A stretch of 64,000 bases of DNA from Fragilaria crotonensis (lineage: Eukaryota; Bacillariophyta; Fragilariophyceae; Fragilariales; Fragilariaceae). The stretch's first letter is position 1; the number at the start of each line of letters is the position of its first letter. The position numbers and the translations under genes are program-made. Shown here one piece after another: positions 23,526-32,700 of the stretch. The stretch is taken from the NCBI GenBank assembly GCA_022925895.1, contig JAKSYS010000134.1, positions 1 to 64,000 on the forward strand, given 5' to 3'. The notes beneath the pieces were generated by a model, which saw nothing but the letters and a program-made list of their open reading frames with translations, had not been told where the DNA came from and made no database searches.

Positions 23526-25553
23526 CAATTCTACAAAAACAAGTTCGTGATCACGAATTGAACAATTCAGCATGACCGAGCAATTCCCTTGTTTCTGCTT
23601 CCTTCTTGCCAAGCCATTCATTCATTCCTTTAACTCACAAACTTATGCAGCAGGTACAATTTGCTCATTGTTTGCCCTAATTACTAAAATACATCTCTAT
23701 GTTCATTCACCTGGTCTTCAGATATACCCCCAAGATGTGCAACTGACAATGCATCCCAAACCTTCGCCTCTTGCATTGGAACAATATACTCACTTGCTGT
23801 TCCTATGCCAAGCTTTAATACTCATTGCTTTACATATGGATCTCAAACAATATATGGCTTTCTTGTCAAACTCGCTTGCACTCCAAAGAAGTCCATGGAC
23901 TATTGGACTAGTAGTATTTGTCCATGCATTTCCATCTTCTCACAATTGTCAACCACACAAATAAGAAGGTGATACCATCAATTTACAGAAGAACATGGCT
24001 GATTGCGGTATGTTTGCTGTTGCAGGAAACATTTGGAGACACACTCTGTAGAAGAAGAGTATTCAGGTCAAGCAATCAAATGCAAGAACATAGAAGCATG
24101 AACAAGAAGTAGACAAAGTGGGAGACAGGAATACATACCAACAAGGTACTACTATTGCTCATCCTTCATCCCAGTAGGACAGTGTGAGTTCAAATGACTT
24201 GTGAGCATGCTGATGCCTAGTCATATGCTGATGCAGAGGACTATCCAACACATGAAACAGCAGCACCAGAATGTGATTTATCCAATGCGAGAAGCTATAA
24301 TGCACAATGATACAGATACAGGGGACTGGTGATGGTATTAATTGACCTAGTTAAGCTGCTTCGTATGACGCGTATACGTTGTTTGAATCAATAGCTAAGG
24401 AAGGAAGGAATGATCACCGTGCTCAGCCAATGTTACCCTTGTCGATTGTTGAAAGATAACAGTGCACACCACCTACTCCGTGAGGTTAACTGGCTGATAC
24501 GGCATACTTTAGTACTCGTACCTGATTGAAGATGTTACTGATAGTCAAGTTACTTGAGATTTGAGATCTACGTTAAGGTACCAGGTACTAGTACCGAAAG
24601 TTACCAGGTAATTAGATTCAGTACTACAAGTACTCCACAGGGCCATTTTTTGGGGTCACTAGTTTCTAGTTTCTGATTTGTCTTCTCTGGCTTCTGACGA
24701 TACAGAAAACTTCACAATACATTGAAGTTAAGTTCAGAACAATGCATGGCCTCCATTGATAAAAAACATTTCTCGTATGGATTTCAAGTAGATCCGTGTG
24801 TCGCAGACATTGCGCAGGACGTCGCTCAGGTCAACAAAGCCGTGGCGCTCACCACGGACAATACCGCTTAGCATCAAAGTTTCGAAAACGCACAACATCA
24901 TGATACAGCACATTCTTCGTATTGATACCATGTTGTGCAATTTCAGCGACATCTGTGAGACGAAAGCCCCTCGCGAGAGTGGTCATCACGGACAAAAGAA
25001 TATAAGAAGATTCAATACTTCAATGTTCTGTCACTAGAAAGCTGCAATGTGTCATTTCTGAATACAGTACAAGTACCATACCCATTAGATTGTAGAGTCA
25101 AGGTCCGTCGTCCGAAAAGTCTTCGTTCGAATACAGCACAGACAGACTTGACATGTTTGAACGTTTGAACCGGTTGCTGGATAGAGGTTGAGTACCGGTT
25201 TAATGTCGCTCGATAGAATGGACTCGCATGTAGTCTGCGTATGTGGCGAAATCGGACTACTTGGGCTGAAATGTATTTAAATCAAAGTTCAACATTGCAG
25301 TACGCTCTGCAGTCACATTTCTGATGAGGTCACTCTACATGCCCAAGTCAGGTTCTCATTGTGGCCCGAACTTTCCGTTGACAGAAAAACCTGCGGGGTC
25401 GGTGTAGGCGGAAGGATGCCGACCCTCTACTAGATGAGTCATTTCCTGCACGGGAATCAACCACTTGGGCTTTTCTACATTCGCACAGGAATAACTTGCC
25501 GAGTTTTTGTTCCATCCATAATATCCGGTGCAGAGCAAATCGAAAGTATCAAA
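23526..25553. other. Intergenic stretch, AT-rich, no confident gene
   Basis: An open frame at 23572-23964 (130 codons) has hydrophobic, low-information composition and no recognisable domain; I do not call it a gene. GTAC-rich words recur at 24500-24640. The only coding-looking piece is the minus-strand fragment at 24725-24988. Confidence 0.45.
24725..24988 (-). pseudogene. Coding-looking minus-strand fragment, unknown
   Basis: One frame reads MTTLARGFRLTDVAEIAQHG and on to DAKRYCPW before a stop. A second frame then continues with VDLSDVLRNVCDTRIYLKSI. Composition looks like real protein broken by a single-base shift near 24840-24850. No family is recognised. Confidence 0.25.
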
Positions 25554-26450
25554 ATGAGCATGTCAAGACGATCACCCATGTCCTTGGAGGAGAAATGCGC
25601 ACCATCAGTCATAATCGAACAACTTCGCCACGAGATGGAGGAGATGAGATCCTCGTCGAAAGCTGAATTGCTCAAATCGTGGGATGAAATAGAAAGGCTG
25701 GAAGATGAAAAGGTCGACCTCAAGAACCACAACCAGACGCTCGCCAAGCTACTTCGGGCATCTATGGAGCGAGAAGAGGCCTTGAACCGTCAAGTGGAAG
25801 AGCTTCAACAACAAGTCCGTCAACATGCTGAGAATGAACGACCAAATCTTCGACTTCTACTGAGCAGCGGTCAGATTTCTCATGGATGCATCTCGTCACG
25901 ATCATTGTGCTCGGTGGAATCCAATGTGACCACAAGTACCGATGGAGCCACTGAGATAGATTCACCGACAGTTATGACGTGCGGCCAGAAAGAGAATGCA
26001 CCACGCTGGAACTGGTACGTCAATAGAAAGGGTTCGCATATTCCAGAGGAGAAAGAACGACTTGAGAACGAGTTCAAGCTCCGAAACCATGATTTGGAGC
26101 TTGAGTACCAAGAAATCATCGAAGAGTGGAAAGCGAAGGTTGCGAGTGGCGACGTGGTGCTGCAAAGCATGGAGCATGTTTGTCAAGTCCACATTGAAAC
26201 GTTGGAACAGTTGATACAACAACTAAACGAACACGACTCTCGAGCAAAGCAGCGTGAGGTCGACCTCAAACAGAAGATACGCAAGTTGAAGAAGGAGATG
26301 TACTCGAAAGGAAAGTACATCAACAAGCAGAATGAGAAGATGGACGAATACAAATCCTATATTGAGGACTTGACGTCGGCATTGGAGCGAATTCACCTAG
26401 CGCAGCTCCCTATGGCAAAGACGCATACTCAAGCCGCGACCATTGCGTGA
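25554..26450 (+). CDS. Coiled-coil protein of unknown function
   Basis: 298 residues from the ATG at 25554; an in-frame ATG at 25434 would add 40 residues that look like leader sequence. Two heptad-rich regions are visible: residues about 20-105 (IEQLRHEMEEMRSSSKAELL, then EREEALNRQVEELQQQVRQH) and about 165-285, ending in a strongly basic helix (EVDLKQKIRKLKKEMYSKG). A Ser/Thr-rich linker with a single tryptophan pair (PRWNWYV) separates them. No catalytic motif or membrane segment. It is probably a structural or scaffolding protein; no homologue is recognised. Confidence 0.7.
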   Translation: MSMSRRSPMSLEEKCAPSVIIEQLRHEMEEMRSSSKAELLKSWDEIERLEDEKVDLKNHNQTLAKLLRASMEREEALNRQVEELQQQVRQHAENERPNLRLLLSSGQISHGCISSRSLCSVESNVTTSTDGATEIDSPTVMTCGQKENAPRWNWYVNRKGSHIPEEKERLENEFKLRNHDLELEYQEIIEEWKAKVASGDVVLQSMEHVCQVHIETLEQLIQQLNEHDSRAKQREVDLKQKIRKLKKEMYSKGKYINKQNEKMDEYKSYIEDLTSALERIHLAQLPMAKTHTQAATIA

Positions 26451-26471
26451 CTGGCGTGACTGGCGTGACTG
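26445..26471. repeat. 9-base tandem repeat spanning a stop codon
   Basis: Three perfect copies of GCGTGACTG; the TGA stop of the coiled-coil gene lies in the first copy. Copy-number change would not alter the protein because every unit carries the stop in this frame. Confidence 0.8.
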
Positions 26472-26721
26472 AAGAATTGCCAACTTAGTGAATATGAACG
26501 GATGCTATAGTACGCCAACTTTTTGTTTCTCCATCGCCTTCGGCGAAGATTGTTTGGTTTCTGTTCGGACATCATTATGTCGCTACCCCACTTGGAATGT
26601 AGCCATCTGTTGAATGTAAGCTCTCGTCGTCAACAACATGAACTTTTAGTTTATCCTAGGAGGGTATCATTGTGCCAAATCCGTAACGAGAACTCGCGCG
26701 GTAATCTGAAAGACTTCGCTT

Positions 26722-28713
26722 CTACAGATCTTCATCTTCGCTGTGGCTGTTGTCCGCCTCTCGCTGGTCTTCGTCCCAATCGTCGTCAAGCTCCTCCAAA
26801 TTTTCCTCTTCACTGATAACAGCATTGGCGTCAGATTCGTCATCGTCCATACCCTCGAGAGAAAATGTCCCAGCATTATAGAAATTGCCCCACGGTGTTG
26901 TTTGTACTGCAAGTTGTTGTTGAGATTGCTGTGGAGGCTGATGTTGTCGCTGTTGTTGATGAAATTGAATCAGAGCGTTCCTGTAGTCATTCGAGAGCGG
27001 AGTAGGTCCCACTTGTTGACGTGCCAGTTCCAAATCACGCTGTGTGAGTGGTCGAAAATTGGAATGCTTCCCTCGACCTTCTCGTAGCGGTCCCTGTTGT
27101 GCGGCAGTGCGCACCATTTGCATTAAATCGCTTGGTGCAAAGCCTTCTGTCGATTGCACAATCTCGGTGAGATTAATATCCGGAGATGTTGGCAATTGTG
27201 ACAGTATCGTTTGCAGAATGACCTGTCGCGCTTGTCCCATGGGAAGACCCACAAAGTGTGATTGTGACATTCTCCTCAGAATTGCAGGATCCACGTCAAA
27301 GGGACGATTTGTGGCGCCCACAATCAGGATGCGACTCGTATGATCATTCTTGAGACCATCCCACCACTGCATGAACTCCGTCTTGAGTTCCCGGGCACTG
27401 TCATGTTCGTCCTGTCGCCGTTCGCGGAAGAGACCATCCAATTCGTCCAAACAAATGACGCATCCGCCGAGTTTTTGGCCCAACTGGAACAAGGACCGTA
27501 TCAAGCTATTTGTTTCTCCGACATACTTTTTGAGAAGTACGGACGGGGTAACGATCAAACAGGGTGCACGCATTGTTGCACACACGGCTTGCAGTAACAT
27601 GGTCTTGCCGCATCCGGGAGGACCGTAGAGCAAGAGGCCAGCATGGTTGTCCATCAATATTGGAGCGTAAGGATTGTGCTGAGGACAAAAATTCATGGCG
27701 TGAAGTCGATCCATAATCGACTGTTGAATATCTGGAATACCCTGGATTTTGTTCCATGCCGCTCTCGGGTCTTCATTAGTCGGTGGAATATAAAGACACT
27801 GCTCCAGAATGCTGAATTCGTTTCTTGTTAGGGATAGCAAAAATCGTTGCAAGGAAGGCCTTGAGTTACCGTCGTTGTTGTCCGTATCGTATAGTTGCCA
27901 ACCGGTAACAAATTGCAATCGCTGTGCAATGCGATAAAGCGCAAAATGATCTGTTGCTGGACGCTGCTGATCTAGATCCTCCAATACATGCTCCACAACA
28001 TTTGGTTTCAACACGGCTCCAGTGCCACTGAAGGCGCCTGTTTGTTCCTCCAATTCCAACAACACATCTTGAGCCGCCTGCCAGACGGCATGGCCCAAAA
28101 AGTACAATATTCCAACTTGAAGACCTGTCAAACCCCATTTGGCGAGCACACGCGGATTCTGTATCACCGCCGCAACAGCACCTCCAATCCAATTCGTGGC
28201 AACCGCGATACTATTATTATTGTTGTTGGATGGCACTGAAACGTCACTCGAAAATTGTTGTTGTTGTTCTTGTTGTTCGTCGGAACGAATCACCGAAAAT
28301 AATGGTTTGGACCGCACCAGCAATGTCTCATCCTTGCTGACATGTCGTGTCGAATTTGAGGAAATCTCTACATCAGTAGAAGTCAAGGGCGATTGCTGGG
28401 AGGAAGAATCCAATGGCTGTGGTTGTTGATCATCCATTAATTTCGAATGATTATTGTCAGAGCTGGTGGAACTAGAAGCAGTATTCGTAGTTGTTGTTGC
28501 TGATGATGATGTAGTGATTCTGGATGAACCAGTGTTTGTGTCCGTTGCTGGTGTTGTTATATCTTGAAAAGGTCGTAAAGGAAACCATCGTCTCTTTCTC
28601 AAGAAACTCAAGGACTCGGGCTTTCCTTCAGTGATGATGACTATTGGCAATAGATACAACGCTAGCAGCAATAACGAAGACAACCATGGAACAGGCCTAA
28701 CGTTACGTTTCAT
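26722..28713 (-). CDS. AAA ATPase, ATAD1/Msp1-like
   Basis: 663 residues from the ATG at 28713 (an upstream in-frame ATG at 28797 adds 28). The N-terminus MKRNVRPVPWLSSLLLLALYLLPIVIITEG is a signal peptide or membrane anchor, followed by a long Ser/Thr/Gln-rich region and a second hydrophobic patch. The AAA module contains Walker A GPPGCGKT (about 360-370), Walker B CVICLDELDG, second-region ATNRPFDVDPAILRR with arginine fingers, and the preceding MNFCPQHNPYAPIL motif that resembles Msp1/ATAD1, which extracts mislocalised tail-anchored proteins from organelle membranes. The C-terminal tail is Gln-rich then very acidic (EENLEELDDDWDEDQREADN). The hydrophobic leader suggests a secretory or plastid-complex route rather than mitochondria; this is inference. 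Confidence 0.85.
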   Translation of the reverse strand: MKRNVRPVPWLSSLLLLALYLLPIVIITEGKPESLSFLRKRRWFPLRPFQDITTPATDTNTGSSRITTSSSATTTTNTASSSTSSDNNHSKLMDDQQPQPLDSSSQQSPLTSTDVEISSNSTRHVSKDETLLVRSKPLFSVIRSDEQQEQQQQFSSDVSVPSNNNNNSIAVATNWIGGAVAAVIQNPRVLAKWGLTGLQVGILYFLGHAVWQAAQDVLLELEEQTGAFSGTGAVLKPNVVEHVLEDLDQQRPATDHFALYRIAQRLQFVTGWQLYDTDNNDGNSRPSLQRFLLSLTRNEFSILEQCLYIPPTNEDPRAAWNKIQGIPDIQQSIMDRLHAMNFCPQHNPYAPILMDNHAGLLLYGPPGCGKTMLLQAVCATMRAPCLIVTPSVLLKKYVGETNSLIRSLFQLGQKLGGCVICLDELDGLFRERRQDEHDSARELKTEFMQWWDGLKNDHTSRILIVGATNRPFDVDPAILRRMSQSHFVGLPMGQARQVILQTILSQLPTSPDINLTEIVQSTEGFAPSDLMQMVRTAAQQGPLREGRGKHSNFRPLTQRDLELARQQVGPTPLSNDYRNALIQFHQQQRQHQPPQQSQQQLAVQTTPWGNFYNAGTFSLEGMDDDESDANAVISEEENLEELDDDWDEDQREADNSHSEDEDL

Positions 28714-29366
28714 GGTGGTGGAGGTCGTGGTGAGGATGTGTAATGTCTCGACCTGTCGTCTTCCGTGATGTGTGTTCGTTTGGAGTGTGTGTCGCACCTC
28801 TGCCCTCGCAGCCTCGCATTCAACCCTCCATTACTAATTAATCCCAATTTCTTTGTTGTACTCAGTACGACATAGGAGTGCTGTATGTACTGTACGAAAA
28901 GTGGTTTCCCACAATAAAAACGATTTTTCCATATAGAAAAATTTATATAAGAATAAAGGGCAGACTTTTCTCAGAAATTACATGATTCTACTTGTACTGG
29001 AGTAGTACAGTAGTAACATCAGAAAAAAGTACTAGTATCTGCACCTAACTATTTTACTCTCTAGTACCCCGGTTTTTGGTAGTTTGGTAGTTTGGTACAG
29101 TAGTACGTACATACTACTGTACCGTTTCTTCCAACTACTGTACCAGATATGCATACACATGCAGCCAGAGTACATGCAGGATGTACGTCGTAGGCACCGC
29201 GTGTTCGAAATCTTCCCATCACACACGTGTCTGAAAAAGAAGGGAGAGAACGCCAAACCACAAGAATTGTTCTGCCGCATCAGCGCACACATATCCATGA
29301 TTCGTCATCCATCTGATTACAGCGAACGTAGGTCTTGTTCTCAGGCGGAATGACATTGTTGATGTT
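28714..29366. promoter_or_regulatory. Shared upstream region of two divergent genes
   Basis: About 650 bases between the AAA ATPase (minus) and the ankyrin-like gene (plus). It holds an AT-rich stretch at 28910-28980 and GTACTAGTA/AGTAGTACAGTAGT words at 28990-29130. No defined promoter element can be named. Confidence 0.4.
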
Positions 29367-30737
29367 ATGATTCGTTCGCTGCTCCGTCTTCGATTGTGCT
29401 TTTCGAACCAAGAAGAGGAAACACAATCCAACGCATTGGTCGAAGGAACAATTATGATAAATGGGGATTCGCCAGTTGCTTCTACTACTACTACAAGTAA
29501 CATTGATATCCATGCAGTGCGATTCACAATTCCAAAATATAAAATTGTCTCCCGACGAAGTTGTCCTTTGCTCAAGTTTCTATGGGACCGTGACTGGCCG
29601 CGTGTCGTTCAACGAATTGAGAGTCACCCTCAGGAATCATGTTGCTTGACAGAACTCTCCCTGCGAAGCGCCCTCCATTTGGCGTCCTTTAACCATGGGT
29701 GTCCATTGGATGTGGCAGAAGCCGTACTACTTGCCAATGTACATGCATTGTACATGGAGGATAGCAGTACATTGACACCGCTCCACTATGCATGTTCCTT
29801 TTACACTGGTACTGATCATTTAGTTCCACTCTTTTGTCGGAAATTGGAAGAGATGGACATGCAATTTGCAATCACAGGACAGACACCACCACTACTGCAC
29901 ACTTCCAATTCACGACGGTCGCCATTACTACTTGCATGTTCTCGAAATGCTCCCATATCCGTCTTGTGTGCACTTTTGACGGCATCTTCCTCCGTGGGGT
30001 CCACGAACCAATGGATATGCCCAACGACTGGAGGCGAACCGTATTGGTACAACGTCCAAGATTTCGGCATTCGAGCACTTTCACCTCTCGCTACTCTCGT
30101 CGACCAGTATCTGGATGTAGAAACAGTGACACAGACGGATTATCATGATCTGCGGGAACATTTGCAGCTCAATTCCTGCTCCTTTGCACCATTCCAGGAT
30201 TTTGAATTGGGACAAGACAAGGAAACTATAAGTGTCTTGCGAAAAGTAAACCTTCTGATGGAACACACCTTGGAAGAGTACGATGGAAGTGCACTGCACA
30301 TTGCCTGTTCGTTGAAGGTATCGATACCGTCGTTGGCGGCCATTTTGGGCGCTGTACTGCCAGAGCAAGCAACAATTTACGACAACCTGGGGTATATACC
30401 CCTGCATCATGTTTTATTGAATCCACATTCTCCACTCCAACTGTTATGCAATGTTCTTGACATTAATCGGGACGCGTGTACCATTCCCACATCCAACGGG
30501 ACGTTCCCACTCATCCTTGCCATACAACAAGGTTGGCGGTGGGAACAATGTATTTCGGAATTGGTCCGGGCGAGTCCAACGACACTCGACACTGCCGACA
30601 CGGAAACAGGATTGGTGCCTTTCCTGTTGGCGGCTTCTGTCAATGCGGATGTGACGACAATTTTTGAATTACTCCGAGTTGCACCTCATCAGCTGATGTG
30701 TGCCCCAAGTCCAAATGGCTCGGCATGTGAAGTCTAA
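29367..30737 (+). CDS. Ankyrin-repeat-like protein
   Basis: Single exon, 456 residues. Several degenerate ankyrin units are seen: RSALHLASFNHGCPLDVAEA, TLTPLHYACSFYTG, RSPLLLACSRNAPISVLCAL, GSALHIACSLKVSIPSLAAI, GYIPLHHVLLNPHSPLQLLC and GTFPLILAIQQGWRWEQCI, matching the T-PLHxA core. Units are long and irregular, as in many diatom ankyrin-type proteins. No enzymatic domain, signal peptide or membrane segment. It is a likely protein-interaction scaffold; partner unknown. It shares its upstream region with the AAA ATPase. Confidence 0.75.
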   Translation: MIRSLLRLRLCFSNQEEETQSNALVEGTIMINGDSPVASTTTTSNIDIHAVRFTIPKYKIVSRRSCPLLKFLWDRDWPRVVQRIESHPQESCCLTELSLRSALHLASFNHGCPLDVAEAVLLANVHALYMEDSSTLTPLHYACSFYTGTDHLVPLFCRKLEEMDMQFAITGQTPPLLHTSNSRRSPLLLACSRNAPISVLCALLTASSSVGSTNQWICPTTGGEPYWYNVQDFGIRALSPLATLVDQYLDVETVTQTDYHDLREHLQLNSCSFAPFQDFELGQDKETISVLRKVNLLMEHTLEEYDGSALHIACSLKVSIPSLAAILGAVLPEQATIYDNLGYIPLHHVLLNPHSPLQLLCNVLDINRDACTIPTSNGTFPLILAIQQGWRWEQCISELVRASPTTLDTADTETGLVPFLLAASVNADVTTIFELLRVAPHQLMCAPSPNGSACEV

Positions 30738-31259
30738 CTCATCCACGCTCATGATCGGCCCAGTCCGCGTGAGAGATGGCACTGCATCGAAATTGTTGAC
30801 GGCCACTCCCGACGACCGCCTATATGCTGAAGGAAACATCGTATTTGACTGACTTAGGTCGTCGCCAGTTCCGTATTAGGTTTGTGTTGTCTGGAACGGA
30901 AAAAAGGTTTTGTATATCTTACATCGATTTTGGTAATTGGTAAACATAATTCATGGAGTTCATGGCAGGGTATACTACTAGATACGGAGTACTAGCTAAA
31001 AGCTAGAACATCACTAACAGAAACCAGGAAATCGACATAATGTACCATGTAGTCTCAATCCCTTTCAGTGCTCCGAAATTTCCTGTACTTCAGTAGCAAT
31101 TGTAGTCCAATACGTCTATGTGCTACTTGGTAATTGTATATTTGGAATCTGGATCAATACTAGCAATACTACAGTCTACAGTCTACAGTATATCCTCAAC
31201 CACCTCACTGTATACTCGGAGTACTGTAGAATGTAGATTTTCTGCATTGGAATGACACA
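30738..31259. other. Spacer and presumed hydrolase promoter
   Basis: No coding signal; contains ACTACTAGATACGGAGTACTAG-like words and repeats of CAGTCTACAGT near 31170. Confidence 0.45.
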
Positions 31260-32292
31260 ATGACGCCCCACCGTACTTCAAGGATCGGCTTCATACTGCT
31301 GCGCCGTCCTCTCCTTCTCTTCTTCGCAGTCCTCCCCGTAGCAATGTCACACAATACCGTCCCTTCGCCTTACGGAACATTCCGTGGCACTCTCTTCCAA
31401 TACGGCTTTCCCAATCTCGTCGCATTCGAATCGGATCCCGATAGTCCCAACAAGTGCATCTTGTTGGGAGGACTTTCGGACGGTCTCATCCCCACCCCGT
31501 ACACCAAGGAACTCGAACAAAAAGCAGCCAATGTGCACTGGTCTTTGGTCCAACCCTTCTTGTCGTCATCGTATCTTGGATTCGGAAATGGCGATTTGGA
31601 TCGCGATTCTTCCCGAAATGACGCAATTACTTTCCTATTTGAAGGACCATCACGGAGCACAATCAGTCGCGCTGGTCGGACATTCGACGGGATGTCAAAA
31701 TATCATTCATTGGTTGAAACAACAACAACAACAACAACAACAAGTCGATCAAGAGGAGATATCCATGCCACAAGTACGAATCATTGTTCTGCAGGCCCCA
31801 GTGAGCGATCGTGAGGGTGCCATGGAGCGAACGGAGGAATACCAAACCAACATTCAGTGTGCTCGGGACATGAAGGAAGCGAATAGGGAGGATGAAATGA
31901 TGCCACGATCGGCATTCTGGGCGCCCATTACGGCCAAGAGATTTTTGGATTTGCAAGACTTTGGCGGTGCCGACGATTTCTTCTCATCCGATTTGACGGA
32001 TGCTGAGTTGGTCGAACGGTTGGGCCATGTGGGACAATCCAGCTGCCTCGCGACGGCTCTGGTCGCATTCTCAGGGGAGGATGAATACGTAGCAAAGCAT
32101 ATTGTGGACCGAGAGGCTCTGACGCAACGGCTGTGTGACGCAATGAATCACCACATTCCCGACGACCGAGCTCCAGTCGCTGTTCCGCTTTATATACGTA
32201 CCGGCAACCATAACTTATCTGAATCCAAGGGAGATGCAACCATATTTGTGGACAAGGTTATTGACCTCTTGCAAGGGGTTAGCGGTGCTTGA
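31260..32292 (+). pseudogene. DUF1749-like alpha/beta hydrolase, split by one frameshift
   Basis: The first frame (31260 to about 31613) starts with a hydrophobic leader and gives FRGTLFQYGFPN, CILLGGLSDGLIPTPY and SSSYLGFGNGDLDRDSS. The continuation, EMTQLLSYLKDHHG then VALVGHSTGCQNIIHWL with the nucleophile elbow GHSTG, lies in the +1 frame to the stop at 32292. The shift falls at a CCC run (31612-31614, TCTTCCCGAAATG); removing one C would restore one protein of about 343 residues. The family (UPF0613/DUF1749) has an alpha/beta-hydrolase fold with unclear substrates; the histidine of the triad may be in TGNHNLSE. A CAA microsatellite encodes a Q tract near 31724-31741. It could be a recent pseudogene, an assembly error or recoding. 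Confidence 0.75.
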
Positions 32293-32700
32293 CTTTTATG
32301 AATTATGTTGCGATTCGTAGAGATCGTGAGTCAAGTACAGGTGGGGGGAGGAGACTCTTGCCAATAATGTGTATGCTTGTATGCTATTCGTGATGCCATG
32401 GAGGCTTCTTCCCCGCGCCTGTCCATCCTGTGCTCGAGCGTGAGAAGAAGTCGAGGAAAAATTGACTAAAGTCGGGAGATGGAAAGCATGCTGATGGTAA
32501 CGTAGACCAAAGCTAATACTATTTCACTAGGCAAGTTATTTTCAGTGACCGTTGGGGCGCTTGCAGTACGGAACTGTGGCATCGCTAGAAAAAGGGAGGG
32601 ATACCTGCAGTCAGCAGTCACGGAATGCTGCTGAATTCGGAGGCAATGCTAGGCTTGCAACCCGGCACAGCCCATGCCCTGAGATTGACTTTACAATAGG
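32293..32700. other. Convergent spacer between hydrolase and myosin genes
   Basis: Shared 3' flank of two convergent genes; nothing else seen. Confidence 0.5.

Noticed and set aside
23572-23964. 130-codon open frame
   Set aside because: Hydrophobic low-information sequence in AT-rich spacer without a domain or a supporting neighbour.
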